A stretch of DNA of 64,000 nt from Reyranella sp. (GCA_030684475.1 JAUXWB010000156.1:19592-83591); one strand, 5' to 3'; shown: positions 41,979 to 50,922, numbered from the stretch's first letter. Numbers and translations are program-made. Notes: generated by a model from the sequence alone, not told the origin.

Positions 41979-42645
41979 GTCGATCCTCCCTCGATGATTG
42001 CCGGCTGGCACGCCGGCGACGCGTTCTATTGGCGGGGCGCGGCTCGGCACGCGGCCGCGCTCCGCGGTTGATCATTCTCATGGTGCTGTCGAACAGGGAC
42101 TCGAGCGGCCAATCCGGCGGCAGGACGCCGGAGAGATGAAGCAGGATGGCGCCATGGGTAGCTGCCCACATCACGTGGCTGAGCTCCTCCGCATCGCCCT
42201 CCAGCAGCCCGGCATCGATCAACGCCGCGTTCTGGCGCACGATCACCTCGCGCGCCCGCATACGGTGCCGCGTCAGTTCGGGGTAGTTCACTTCGTCGGG
42301 CTGGCCGACATCGTACATCAGCCGGTAGAGGTCGGGCTCGGCACAGGCGAAACTCAGGAAGGTCCGGCCGACGGCGCGGGCGCGGGCGACCGGATCGGTC
42401 TGGCTGGCGTAGGCATCCTCCAGCAGGTCGGCGAAGCGGCGAAATGCGTCGGCACGCACCGCGGCGATGATCTCTTGCCGGTCGCGGAAATAGCGATAGG
42501 GCGTCATCGGCGAGCAGCCGAGATCCGCCGCCAGACGGCGCATGGTGACGCCCTGCAGGCCGTCGCGCGAAAAGCGGCGCACCGCCGCCTTGCACAGGCG
42601 TGCGCGAAACGCAGCGACTTCGGACGCGTTCAGACCGCGCGGCAT
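41968..42645 (-). CDS. TetR-family transcriptional regulator
   Basis: The product is 225 residues. The N-terminal DNA-binding domain is KAAVRRFSRDGLQGVTMRRL, then AADLGCSPMTPYRYFRDRQE, the typical TetR helix-turn-helix. The ligand domain follows, and the tail is very basic (RTRRRRASRQSSREDRHEA). It is the first gene of the operon with dctPQM and overlaps dctP by 11 bp. It probably controls its own operon through a palindrome placed between its -35 and -10 boxes. The AGGGGAGG site directly abuts the ATG, which is unusually close. Confidence 0.88.
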   Translation of the reverse strand: MPRGLNASEVAAFRARLCKAAVRRFSRDGLQGVTMRRLAADLGCSPMTPYRYFRDRQEIIAAVRADAFRRFADLLEDAYASQTDPVARARAVGRTFLSFACAEPDLYRLMYDVGQPDEVNYPELTRHRMRAREVIVRQNAALIDAGLLEGDAEELSHVMWAATHGAILLHLSGVLPPDWPLESLFDSTMRMINRGARPRAEPRPANRTRRRRASRQSSREDRHEA

Positions 42646-42670
42646 CCTCCCCTACTCCACGGCTCGTTGT

Positions 42671-42699
42671 TTTCTATTTTTTACACCGTAAATCACCAA
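42671..42699 (-). promoter_or_regulatory. Putative promoter with operator for the tetR-dctPQM operon
   Basis: Reading leftward: TTGGTG (42694-42699), 17 bp, TAGAAA (42671-42676). Between them lies the inverted repeat TTTAC-ACC-GTAAA (42680-42692). A dyad between -35 and -10 directly upstream of a TetR gene suggests autorepression. The boxes are only moderate matches. Confidence 0.4.
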
Positions 42700-42736
42700 G
42701 GCCGGCCAGGCAAGCGGACAATTTCGCGTCCGCCGG

Positions 42737-43441
42737 TCACTTCATCTGGTTGGTCAACAGCGCCGCGGCGCCGCCTTGGTCCCTGCCGTATTTCAGCAAG
42801 GCCGACCGTCCGCCGGCGGCATAGGCGGCGACCGCACCCAGCAGGCGCTTGAGCTGGTCCGGGCTCGAGCGGTCGAACTTGCAATAGGCGCCGCGCGTCA
42901 GCTTGGCGATCTGCGGAAACAGCCGGGACGCGGCGCGGTCATCGCCTTCCTGGAAAACGAACACCGGCAGGCCGAGCAGCCCGAGTTGGCCCGCCTCGTG
43001 GCCGACGGCATCGACATCCTCCTCGCAGCAGTCGCCGACGAACACGACGGCATCGAGTCGGCTCTCGCGGCGCTGCTCGCCGGCATAGCGTAACATCCTG
43101 CTGATCTGCGTCCGGCCGGCGAGACAGCGCACAGCGCCCATCAGACGCGCGAGTTCGCGACCATCGGATGTCCACTTGCTGACCTTGAACTCGTCGAAGC
43201 CGCGATAGAAGGCGAGCCTCACGTCGAGGCCGCCTAGCGCATCGGCGGCAACGAACATCTCGCCCTGGATGGTGCAGGCATGGTCCCAGGTCGGTTCGCG
43301 GCTCGCCGTCGCGTCCATGGCGAACAGAAGACGGCCACGGCTACCGGGCGCGCGATTCGCCGGCAGGCTGCCCACCTGCTTCACGAATGCATCGACCGCT
43401 TTCGCACCTGCGGTAGACGGAACCTTACGATCGTCGGCCAT
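42737..43441 (-). CDS. VWA-domain protein
   Basis: The product is 234 residues. A von Willebrand factor A fold is indicated by the MIDAS-like LLFAMDATASREPTWDHA (DxTxS form), DVRLAFYRGFDEFKVSKWTS and DAVVFVGDCCEEDVDAVG. No signal peptide is present, so it is probably cytosolic. Such stand-alone VWA proteins resemble TerY-type proteins and are of unknown function. ATG 43441 starts the homologous region. Its last ten residues (AAALLTNQMK) recur in a remnant at 38481. It diverges from an MFS gene 76 bp away. Confidence 0.75.
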   Translation of the reverse strand: MADDRKVPSTAGAKAVDAFVKQVGSLPANRAPGSRGRLLFAMDATASREPTWDHACTIQGEMFVAADALGGLDVRLAFYRGFDEFKVSKWTSDGRELARLMGAVRCLAGRTQISRMLRYAGEQRRESRLDAVVFVGDCCEEDVDAVGHEAGQLGLLGLPVFVFQEGDDRAASRLFPQIAKLTRGAYCKFDRSSPDQLKRLLGAVAAYAAGGRSALLKYGRDQGGAAALLTNQMK

Positions 43442-43517
43442 AACTTTTGACCCTCTCCAGCGTGTTGAATATGGTGCGCGCCGCGGCCAAGGACCAGCCC
43501 GAGGGCGCCACCAAAGC

Positions 43518-44777
43518 ATGACCGGAAACGCCCCCACCTTCGCCACCTTGCTGCTACGGGTCTTCCTGCCGTTCGCTCTGGCGTATTTCCTCTCCTACAT
43601 CTTCCGCGGCGTGAACGCGGTGATCTTCCCCTATCTCGAGCGCGATGTCGGGATCACCGCCGGCGATCTCGGCCTGCTCACTTCGGCCTTCTTCCTGTTC
43701 TTCGCCGGCTGCCAGCCGATCCTGGGTGTCATGCTCGACCGCTACGGGCCACGCCGCGTGCAGACCGTGCTGATGGTCACCGCGGCAGTGGGTTCCGCGA
43801 TGTTCGGACTGGCGGCATCGCTGCCGGAGCTGATCGTCGCCCGCGTCCTGATCGGCCTCGGCTTCGCCGGTGGACTGATGGCCGCGATCAAGGCGATCAC
43901 GCTCTGGTATCCGCCGGAGCGCTGGGGCCTGATCACCGGCTTCCACATGATGGCGGGCGGCCTGGGCTCGATGGCGGCTACGCTGCCGATACAGTGGTCA
44001 CTCTCCGTCATGAGCTGGCAGGGCCTGTTCTTCTGGCTGGCCGGCATCTGCCTCGTCACCGCGGCGCTGCTGTTCACCGTCGTGCCGGAGCGCGGATCGA
44101 GCGGCGCCAAGGGCACCCTGCGCGAGCAGTTCCGCGCCACCGCCATCGTGCTGACCGACGGCTTCTACTGGCGCATCCAGCCGCTGCTCGCCGTCCAGCA
44201 GCTCGCCTTCATCGGCTGCATCACGCTGTGGATCGGGCCCTGGCTGCGCGACGTCGGCGGCGTCGCCGATGCAGATGCGCGCGCCGACATCCAGCTCTAC
44301 ACCACGGCCGTCATGACCCTGGGCTTTGCGTCGAGCGGCGTGATCGCCAACGCCTTTCGCCGCATCGGCGTTGGCGACTTTGTTTCGGCCAGCCTCATGA
44401 GCGTGCTGTTCGCCCTGGTGTGCGGCTGGCTCGCCTTCCTGCCTCCAGCAGATCCGCTCATTCCGTGGCTGCTGTTCGGTTTCCTCGGCGCCTGCCCCAT
44501 CCAGTACATGCCGCTGCTGGCGCGGTCCTTCCCGCCGGAATATGCCGGCCGGACCAGCACCAGCAGCAATCTCGTGGTGTTCACCGTCATCTTCGCCGGT
44601 CAATGGGCGATGGGAAAGGTCGTGGACTTGTGGCCCAAGACCGCGACCGGCTACTCACCCGACGGCTACACCTGGTCGTTCGGCGCCCTGTTCATCCTGC
44701 AGGTCGCAGGGCTGGCGTGGCTGGCGCTGTCCCGGGCGCAGCCTCGGGTTCGCGAGGCGGTGCTGGCGGCAGATTGA
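43518..44777 (+). CDS. Major facilitator superfamily transporter
   Basis: The 419-residue product has 12 predicted helices. The MFS motif between helices 2 and 3 is GVMLDRYGPRRVQTVLMV, and GFHMMAGGLGSMAATLP follows in the fifth region. It belongs to the general sugar-phosphate/anion-like MFS group; the substrate is unknown. The start at 43518 opens just before helix 1. The last 86 bp overlap the convergent mipZ gene, an unusually long tail-to-tail overlap with both reading frames intact. Confidence 0.88.
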   Translation: MTGNAPTFATLLLRVFLPFALAYFLSYIFRGVNAVIFPYLERDVGITAGDLGLLTSAFFLFFAGCQPILGVMLDRYGPRRVQTVLMVTAAVGSAMFGLAASLPELIVARVLIGLGFAGGLMAAIKAITLWYPPERWGLITGFHMMAGGLGSMAATLPIQWSLSVMSWQGLFFWLAGICLVTAALLFTVVPERGSSGAKGTLREQFRATAIVLTDGFYWRIQPLLAVQQLAFIGCITLWIGPWLRDVGGVADADARADIQLYTTAVMTLGFASSGVIANAFRRIGVGDFVSASLMSVLFALVCGWLAFLPPADPLIPWLLFGFLGACPIQYMPLLARSFPPEYAGRTSTSSNLVVFTVIFAGQWAMGKVVDLWPKTATGYSPDGYTWSFGALFILQVAGLAWLALSRAQPRVREAVLAAD

Positions 44778-45627
44778 GCGCTGCCACGAGGTCGCGCACT
44801 TCCTGACGCGCCGCGACATGGCTCAAGGTCAGCGATGGTCCGCCACCTCCACGCTTGAGATCGAGCAGCGTGAGGCCGCTCAGGAACAGCTCCTTGTAGA
44901 TCACGCGCTCGCTCAGGCCCGCAGCGACGCGGAAGCCGATGCGCCTGGCCAGCGCCTCGATCACCGTCCCCATGTCGCGCTTGTTGCGAGCGGCGAGCGA
45001 CGACAGGCGATTGCGCATCACCACCCAGTCGACCGGGCGGCCACCCTGGATGGCGCGCAGCTGACGCTGTTTCCACACCGCCTCGGCATAGATCAAGGGA
45101 CGCACGATCCTCAGCGTATCGGGATCGACCCGCGCCAGCAGGTCGAGGTCGATGAAACTGTCGTTCAGCGGTGTCAGCAGCGTATCGGCCCAAACATGGG
45201 CGGTGCGCGAGAGGTGCGTGTCGCTGCCCGGCGTGTCGACGATCACGAAATCGGCGGCCGCGAGAGTCGGTTCGAGTGCCGTCTCGAAGCGCGCCTTCTC
45301 GTCCGCCTCCGCCGCGGACCGGTCCGGCAAGATCGAGAGCGGCACGGACGAATGGATCGGCATGGGCAAGGCGATGCCCTTGCGTCCCGCGTAGGCGGCG
45401 CGATTCTCGATGTAGCGGCTGAGCGTGCCCTGGCGCGCGTCGAGATCGAGCGTGGCGACGCGGCTGCCCTCGCCCATCAACGCCACGGCGATGTGCAGCG
45501 CCGTCGTCGACTTGCCCGAGCCGCCTTTCTCGTTGCCGATCACCAGCACGTGGGCGCGGCCCGGAACCCGCGCCGACTTGGTCTGGACGATGCTCGGGTT
45601 GGCCGCCGGTTGAAAACCGCTGCTCAC
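44692..45627 (-). CDS. mipZ: Division-plane positioning ATPase MipZ
   Basis: The product is 311 residues. It has the deviant Walker A motif GNEKGGSGKSTTALHIAVAL (31-50) and MipZ-specific LDLDARQGTLSRYIENR. DFVIVDTPGSDTHLSRTAHV and LTPLNDSFIDLDLLARVDPD are also typical. MipZ forms a gradient from the poles by binding ParB and blocks FtsZ assembly away from midcell in alphaproteobacteria. The GTG start at 45627 overlaps the stop of the molybdopterin oxidoreductase gene (GTGA). The Pro/Ala-rich C-terminal tail lies in the 86 bp shared with the convergent MFS gene. Confidence 0.9.
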   Translation of the reverse strand: MSSGFQPAANPSIVQTKSARVPGRAHVLVIGNEKGGSGKSTTALHIAVALMGEGSRVATLDLDARQGTLSRYIENRAAYAGRKGIALPMPIHSSVPLSILPDRSAAEADEKARFETALEPTLAAADFVIVDTPGSDTHLSRTAHVWADTLLTPLNDSFIDLDLLARVDPDTLRIVRPLIYAEAVWKQRQLRAIQGGRPVDWVVMRNRLSSLAARNKRDMGTVIEALARRIGFRVAAGLSERVIYKELFLSGLTLLDLKRGGGGPSLTLSHVAARQEVRDLVAALNLPPAPPREPEAAPGTAPATPALRPAG

Positions 45628-47735
45628 GCCAGTTTGCGAATCCAGACGGCGGTGTCGTGGAACACCGCACCGCCGTTGGGCCAGCCGGGATCGGCCGAGG
45701 TCACGGCGTTGATGCCGATGCCGGTCTCGAAGTTCCGGTTCGGCCAGATGCCCTCGACCACGACGACGCCCCGCTGCTGGCCCGTCTTGGCCTTGGCATT
45801 GACGATCGTCTTGCCGCGCTCGTTGCCGATTTCGATGCGATCGCCATCGGCCAGGCCCAACGCCTTGCAGTCCTCCGGATTCATCATCGCCGTCGGCCGC
45901 ACCTCGCGCTTCTGCGAGCTCGGCGTCTCGGTGAAGGTCGAATTCAGAAAGGTTCGCGCCGGTGCCGCGACCAGCCGGAACGGCTTCTCCGCCGTGGCAT
46001 TGTCGATCACGTCGAAATGGTCGGGCAGAATCGGCATCTCCTTGCCACGAGGCCCCCAAGCGACCCAGTCGGGCTTGAAGCGGAACTTCTTGTCGGGCCA
46101 GGCGAAGCCATCGAGGAAGTGCGAGGTCTCGAAGCCGAGGTGGTAATCCTGACCGCCTTTGGCCCAGTTGGTCTCGGCATCCCACATGCCGGACACCTTC
46201 AGGGTCTCGTCCATGATCTCCCACGGCGTCATGTCGAAGCCGCGATGCTTGGCGCCCAGCCGCTTGGCCAGCTCGGAGATCACATAATGGTTCTCACGCG
46301 TCTCGCCCGGCGCCTCGATCACCGCCTTGGTCACCTGGAAGAAGGTGTGGCCGCTTGCCGTATAAAAGTCGTCGTGCTCGAGGAACATGGTGGCCGGCAG
46401 CACGATGTCGGCAAAGGCTGCCGTTTCGGTCATGAACTGCTCATGCACGCAGGTGAAGAGATCCTCGCGCGCCAACCCTTTGTGCACCAGTTCCAGCTCT
46501 GGACAGACCATCGCCGGGTTGGTGTTCTGGATCAGCAGTGCCGTCACCGGCGGGCCTTCCTTCAGCGCCTCGCGGTCGCCGGTCAGGATCGGCCCCAGCC
46601 GCGACTGGTCGAGGTCGCGGACCCCGGTGTCGACCATGTCGAGGCCTTCGATCAGCGTGCGGTTCAGCGGATACATGCCGGTGTGGCCATAGAGCGCGCC
46701 ACCGCCTTTGTACTGCCAGGCGCCCGTCACCGCCGGCAGGCAGGTCACGGCATGCATGTTCACCGCCCCGTTGCGGCTGCGGCTAAAACCATGGTGGCAG
46801 CGGACGAAGGCGGCCTTGCTCTTCCCGAACAGACGAGCGAAGGCCACGATCTCCTCGACGGAAAGTCCGGTGATCTTCGAGGCCCACTCCGGCGTGCGGG
46901 TCGCCACATGTGCGGCCAGTTCATCCGGCGCATCGGTGTATTTCCGCAGGTAGTCCCAGTCGGCGTAGCCTTCCTTGAAGAGGACATGCATGACGCCGAC
47001 CGCCAGCGCGCCGTCGGTACCGGGACGCACCGCCAGATGCATGTCGGCCTGCTCGGCCGTGCCTGTGCGGTAGGGATCGACCACGACCAGCTTGGCGCCG
47101 CGCTTCTTGGCCTTCATGGCGTGGGTCATGACGTTGACCTGGGTGTTCACGGGATTGCCGCCCCAGATCACCACCAACTCCGAATGCGCGTCGATTTCGC
47201 GCAGGTCTGCGCCGCGCTTGGCGCCGGCGCCGACGATCCAGCCGGTATCGGACAGCGTCACGCAGATGGTCGAGAAGTAGCGCGAATATTTCATCACGTG
47301 GCGCAGGCGGTTGATGCCGTCGCGCTGCACGATGCCCATGGTACCGGCGTAGTAATACGGCCAGACCGCTTCGGTGCCGTGCTGGCGGGCCTTGGCGATG
47401 AACTGCTCGGCCACGATGTCGAGCGCGTCGCTCCACGAAATCTCGGCGAACTGCTTCGATCCCTTCGGACCGGTGCGGCGCAGCGGTTTCATCAGGCGGT
47501 CGGGATGATGGATGCGCTCGGCGTAGCGGGCGACCTTCTCGCAGATCACGCCCGCGGTGTAGTCGTTGCGCTGCGAGCCGCGAATACGGCCGATCGTTCG
47601 GGCATCCAGGCGTTCGACGTCCAGCGCGCAGGTGCTGGTGCAGTCGTGCGGACAGACCGACGGCATGACCCTGGCGCCGGAATCGATGTTCCTGGCCTGG
47701 GTACCGGGCGAGAAGGCATGGTCGTCAGGGGACAT
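45624..47735 (-). CDS. Molybdopterin (Mo/W-bisMGD) oxidoreductase, predicted Ser metal ligand
   Basis: The 703-residue single-subunit DMSO-reductase-family enzyme has an N-terminal 4Fe-4S motif of Cys28, Cys32, Cys36 and Cys65 (SVCPHDCTSTCALD ... GVICEKV). VVIWGGNPVNTQVNV and ALLIQNTNPAMVCPE are cofactor-binding segments, and the C-terminal molybdopterin-binding domain has SSQKREVRPTAMMNPEDC. At the position of the metal ligand in formate dehydrogenases (C-x3-C/U) the sequence is CVTLS, giving Ser162. No Tat signal is seen, so it is cytosolic. The substrate is unknown. It is coupled to mipZ by a 4-bp overlap and is paralogous to the gene at 53597. Confidence 0.88.
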   Translation of the reverse strand: MSPDDHAFSPGTQARNIDSGARVMPSVCPHDCTSTCALDVERLDARTIGRIRGSQRNDYTAGVICEKVARYAERIHHPDRLMKPLRRTGPKGSKQFAEISWSDALDIVAEQFIAKARQHGTEAVWPYYYAGTMGIVQRDGINRLRHVMKYSRYFSTICVTLSDTGWIVGAGAKRGADLREIDAHSELVVIWGGNPVNTQVNVMTHAMKAKKRGAKLVVVDPYRTGTAEQADMHLAVRPGTDGALAVGVMHVLFKEGYADWDYLRKYTDAPDELAAHVATRTPEWASKITGLSVEEIVAFARLFGKSKAAFVRCHHGFSRSRNGAVNMHAVTCLPAVTGAWQYKGGGALYGHTGMYPLNRTLIEGLDMVDTGVRDLDQSRLGPILTGDREALKEGPPVTALLIQNTNPAMVCPELELVHKGLAREDLFTCVHEQFMTETAAFADIVLPATMFLEHDDFYTASGHTFFQVTKAVIEAPGETRENHYVISELAKRLGAKHRGFDMTPWEIMDETLKVSGMWDAETNWAKGGQDYHLGFETSHFLDGFAWPDKKFRFKPDWVAWGPRGKEMPILPDHFDVIDNATAEKPFRLVAAPARTFLNSTFTETPSSQKREVRPTAMMNPEDCKALGLADGDRIEIGNERGKTIVNAKAKTGQQRGVVVVEGIWPNRNFETGIGINAVTSADPGWPNGGAVFHDTAVWIRKLA

Positions 47736-47811
47736 GTGGACGCTCCGCGAGAACTGCCGCAGCATACAGACGGGGTACGACGGGAGAAAGCACGCTCCGG
47801 GAGTGAGTTCA

Positions 47812-49071
47812 GTGTCCACGGAATCCATCAATGCTGGCGTCGTTCGCCGTGCGATGCCGGCCGACGCCTCGGCGATTGCGGTCTTCGCGCCTGGAGTCCC
47901 GCCGCCAGCGATGAGCGACAACAGGGCGACTTTCGTGATCGAGGGCAACACAGGACTGCTGGCGCTCATCGGCCTCGCCCAGCACGCCGATCACCTGCAA
48001 ATCGAGCATCTGGCCGTTGCCGCGACAGGAACACGCGAGCACATCCGGACGCTGATTGCCTTCGCCGAAGCCGCCGCGCGCGCTGTCGACGTGCGCAAGG
48101 TTCGCCTGCCTTCAGGCGCCCTGCCCGAAGACTTCGCCGCATCTCTGGGATACGTGAATGGCCTCAAGACGATCTCGACCGGCGCCTTCGCGCGCGCCCG
48201 CGATCATCTCGAGGCAGCGGGCGTTCCGCTGTGGCGCGACGGCACTGCTTCGGCCGCGCAAACGCTTTACTACCGGGGTGTCTGGGCGGCGGTTGCCCTG
48301 CTGATCGGCCTGGGCAGCGTCTCGCTGGCGGTATTCAGCGGCACCCAGACGACGTTGTTCCATATCGCGGCGCCAGCCATCCTCTGTACGCTTACCTCTG
48401 TCTTCGCCGTCTGGCAGATCGGCCTGGTCGCGGCGGCCGGCTGGCGCCGCGGCGGCGGGCTCGTGCCGCTTCTCGCCGTTGTCGCCGCGGCCGCCTCCGT
48501 GCTGGCCATCGGCGCCCTGCTCTACGACCGTGCCGTGCCGGCGCTTGCCGAACTGTGGAACATCTATAACGGCGACGAGGAGCTGGGCGACCTCGCGATT
48601 TCGATCAGTCCCGACGGCACCATGCTCCACATCGACGGCACCTACGGCATGGGCAGCGACCAGGCCGTGCGCCGCGCGCTGGAGCAGAATCCCAAGATCC
48701 GCGAGGTCGTGCTGGCCGGTCCTGGCGGGCGCATGGGCGCGGGCTTCGAGATCAGCCGCATGATCCGCAGCCGCCGACTCGCCACACGCGTCGACACCGG
48801 CTGCGCCTCGGCCTGCACCATTGCCTTCCTGGGCGGCGTCGACCGCAGCCTCGCGCCGGGGGCCAGGCTCGGCTTCCATCAGGCGAGCTTCCCGGGCATG
48901 AGCGCTGACGACATGTACGAGGCCAACCGCGACATGAAGCGGTTCCTGACGATGAGCGGCGTGGCGCCCGGCTTCGCTCAGCGCGTGCTCGACACGCCAG
49001 GCGATTCAATCTGGGTACCGACACCGGAGGAATTGCTGGCGGCGCGTGTCATCAAGCGCGTAAACCGCTGA
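47812..49071 (+). CDS. Fusion protein: GNAT-like domain, membrane segments, ClpP-like domain
   Basis: The product is about 419 residues. Residues 10-140 start like an acetyltransferase of the GNAT fold (VVRRAMPADASAIAVFAPG) but lack a clear acetyl-CoA loop. Three hydrophobic segments follow (159-178, 185-208, 217-238). Residues 255-419 resemble the ClpP/crotonase-like protease fold, with AISISPDGTMLHIDG, VVLAGPGGRMGAGFEISRMI, and a likely nucleophile Ser333 in DTGCASACTIAFLGG and His356 in LGFHQASFPG. This ClpP-like type with a CASAC motif is usually membrane-linked and uncharacterised. GTG 47812 is preceded by GGGAG; GTG 47803 is an alternative. It is 18 bp upstream of the acyl-CoA ligase gene, so the two may be an operon. 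Confidence 0.7.
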   Translation: MSTESINAGVVRRAMPADASAIAVFAPGVPPPAMSDNRATFVIEGNTGLLALIGLAQHADHLQIEHLAVAATGTREHIRTLIAFAEAAARAVDVRKVRLPSGALPEDFAASLGYVNGLKTISTGAFARARDHLEAAGVPLWRDGTASAAQTLYYRGVWAAVALLIGLGSVSLAVFSGTQTTLFHIAAPAILCTLTSVFAVWQIGLVAAAGWRRGGGLVPLLAVVAAAASVLAIGALLYDRAVPALAELWNIYNGDEELGDLAISISPDGTMLHIDGTYGMGSDQAVRRALEQNPKIREVVLAGPGGRMGAGFEISRMIRSRRLATRVDTGCASACTIAFLGGVDRSLAPGARLGFHQASFPGMSADDMYEANRDMKRFLTMSGVAPGFAQRVLDTPGDSIWVPTPEELLAARVIKRVNR

Positions 49072-49089
49072 GATGAGGTCGCCCCACGC

Positions 49090-50730
49090 ATGATCCCCCG
49101 CGGACTTTCCTACGACGACGCCATGCGGCGTTTCCGCTGGCCCAAGCCCGCGCGTTTCAACATCGGCCGTGCGGTCTGCGAGCGCCATCTGCCCGACACA
49201 CTGGCGATGATCGTCGAGAATGCCGACGGCAGCGTCCGTAACTGGACCTTCGGCCAGCTCCTGGCCGTGAGTTCGCGGCTGGCCAATGCGCTCGGCGCGC
49301 GGGGCGTGTCGAAGGGCGACCGTGTCGGCGTGTTCCTGAGCCAGGGCGCGGAGCTCGCGCTCTGCCATCTTGCCTGCTACCGCATGGGCGCCGTCGCCCT
49401 GCCGCTGTTCACGCTGTTCGGCGAAGAGGCGCTGGAATATCGCATGGCCAATGCCGAGGCGTCGGCCGTGGTGACGGACATGAGCCAGCTTCCCAAGGTG
49501 TTGGCGATTCGTGACCGTCTGCCGCATCTGAAAACGGTGATCGTGATCGGCGCCGGCGCCCACGGCGGCGACTTCCTCGACTGGGATCGCCTGCTCGACG
49601 ACGCCTCCGACCGCTTCGCGACAGTCGATACGGCGGCGGACGATCCGGCGCTGCTGATCTACACCTCGGGCACGACCGGCCAGCCCAAAGGGGCGCTCCA
49701 CGCCCATCGCATGATGCTGGGCGTCATCCCGGCGGTCGAGCAGTGGCTCGGCCACTGGCCACGGGGCAACGAGGTCATGTGGACGCCGGCCGAGTGGGCG
49801 TGGATTGCCGGCCTCTACGACGCCCTCTTCCCCGCCTGGTACTACGGCACGCCGGTGCTCGCCCACCGCTTCAGCAAGTTCGATCCCGAGCGTGCCTTCG
49901 CCCTTCTCGAGAAGAACCGCGTCGGCGTGAGTTTCATTCCGCCCACGGCGCTCAAGATGATGCGCCAGGTTCACAAGCCACAGGATCGTTGGCACTACGA
50001 CGTGCGCGCGGTCTCGACCGGCGGCGAGGCCATGGGCGAGGAGTTGCTCTCCTGGGGCCGCGAGGCTTTCGGCACCACCATTTCGGAGGGTTACGGTCAG
50101 ACCGAGATGAATCTGATGCTGCTCAATTCGCCCGACTGGTTCGAGGTGCGGCCCGGCTCCTGCGGCCGCGCCTGCCCCGGACGGCGGGTGGCGATCGTCG
50201 ATGCGGCAGGCAAAGTGCTGCCCACCGGCGAAGAGGGCCAGATCGCCGGCTGGCGGCACGATCCCGTCGTCATGCTGGAATATTGGCGCAATCCCGAGGC
50301 CACTGCGCACAAGTATGCCGGCGACTGGCTGCTGACCGGCGACCTCGGGCGCATCGATGCCGAGGGCTATGTGTTTTTCAAGAGCCGTGACGACGACGTC
50401 ATCACCTCCGGCGGCTATCGCATTGGACCGGGCGAGATCGAGGAATGCCTGATGAGGCACCCGGCCGTTGCCATGGTGGGTGTGGTCGGCGTGCCGGACC
50501 GGGTGCGGACCGAGATAGTGAAGGCCTTCGTCCAGCTCAGGCCCGAGATCGTGGCCGACGATGCCCTGAAGAGGGATCTGGCCAATTTTGTGAAAACCCG
50601 GCTCGCCGCCCACGAATATCCGCGCGAGGTCGACTTCGTGACCGAGCTGCCGCTCACGACCACGGGCAAGATCCTGCGCCGGGAGCTGCGTCGCCTCGAT
50701 GCCGAGCAGAAGGCCGGAAGGCGACCCTGA
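49090..50730 (+). CDS. AMP-dependent acyl-CoA synthetase
   Basis: The 546-residue ANL-superfamily adenylating enzyme has P-loop-like LLIYTSGTTGQPKGALHAHR, ISEGYGQTEMNLML, DWLLTGDLGRIDAEGYVFFK, the hinge and ITSGGYRIGPGEIEE. The catalytic C-terminal Lys motif LPLTTTGKILRREL is present. It would activate a fatty or short-chain acid to its CoA thioester through an acyl-AMP; the sequence resembles medium-chain/acetyl-type ligases. It follows the GNAT-ClpP fusion gene after 18 bp and converges with the small membrane protein gene at 50736. Confidence 0.93.
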   Translation: MIPRGLSYDDAMRRFRWPKPARFNIGRAVCERHLPDTLAMIVENADGSVRNWTFGQLLAVSSRLANALGARGVSKGDRVGVFLSQGAELALCHLACYRMGAVALPLFTLFGEEALEYRMANAEASAVVTDMSQLPKVLAIRDRLPHLKTVIVIGAGAHGGDFLDWDRLLDDASDRFATVDTAADDPALLIYTSGTTGQPKGALHAHRMMLGVIPAVEQWLGHWPRGNEVMWTPAEWAWIAGLYDALFPAWYYGTPVLAHRFSKFDPERAFALLEKNRVGVSFIPPTALKMMRQVHKPQDRWHYDVRAVSTGGEAMGEELLSWGREAFGTTISEGYGQTEMNLMLLNSPDWFEVRPGSCGRACPGRRVAIVDAAGKVLPTGEEGQIAGWRHDPVVMLEYWRNPEATAHKYAGDWLLTGDLGRIDAEGYVFFKSRDDDVITSGGYRIGPGEIEECLMRHPAVAMVGVVGVPDRVRTEIVKAFVQLRPEIVADDALKRDLANFVKTRLAAHEYPREVDFVTELPLTTTGKILRRELRRLDAEQKAGRRP

Positions 50731-50735
50731 GGCGC

Positions 50736-50918
50736 CTAAACTAGAATAAGGGCGAGAAGCGTTTGGGCGTTGCCCTCTGGGATGCCGCCAAGGAGAGCCA
50801 CGAAGCCGATCAGGACAGCAGGCCACCACTCGGCAAACCGGGCGAGACCATTGCTGCGGGCGAGAGGTTGTGAGGAATGAGTGGTGATGAACATGGCAAT
50901 GCCTTTTGTCATCGTCAA
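50736..50918 (-). CDS. Small hypothetical membrane protein
   Basis: The 60-residue product has one hydrophobic segment (WWPAVLIGFVALLGGIPEG) and a second short one at the C-terminus (TLLALILV). A Met at codon 9 (50894) has an AAGG site and may be the real start, giving 52 residues. Support comes from a good promoter upstream (50941-50969) and an inverted repeat at 50923-50939. I know no family. It overlaps no other gene and ends 5 bp from the convergent acyl-CoA ligase gene. Confidence 0.4.
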   Translation of the reverse strand: MTMTKGIAMFITTHSSQPLARSNGLARFAEWWPAVLIGFVALLGGIPEGNAQTLLALILV

Positions 50919-50922
50919 AATA

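Noticed and set aside
45657-48569. A 970-codon open frame on the plus strand antisense to the molybdopterin gene
   Set aside because: It is a by-product of strong G/C bias at third codon positions; its translation is His/Asp/Arg-rich with no domain, while the minus strand encodes a clear enzyme.
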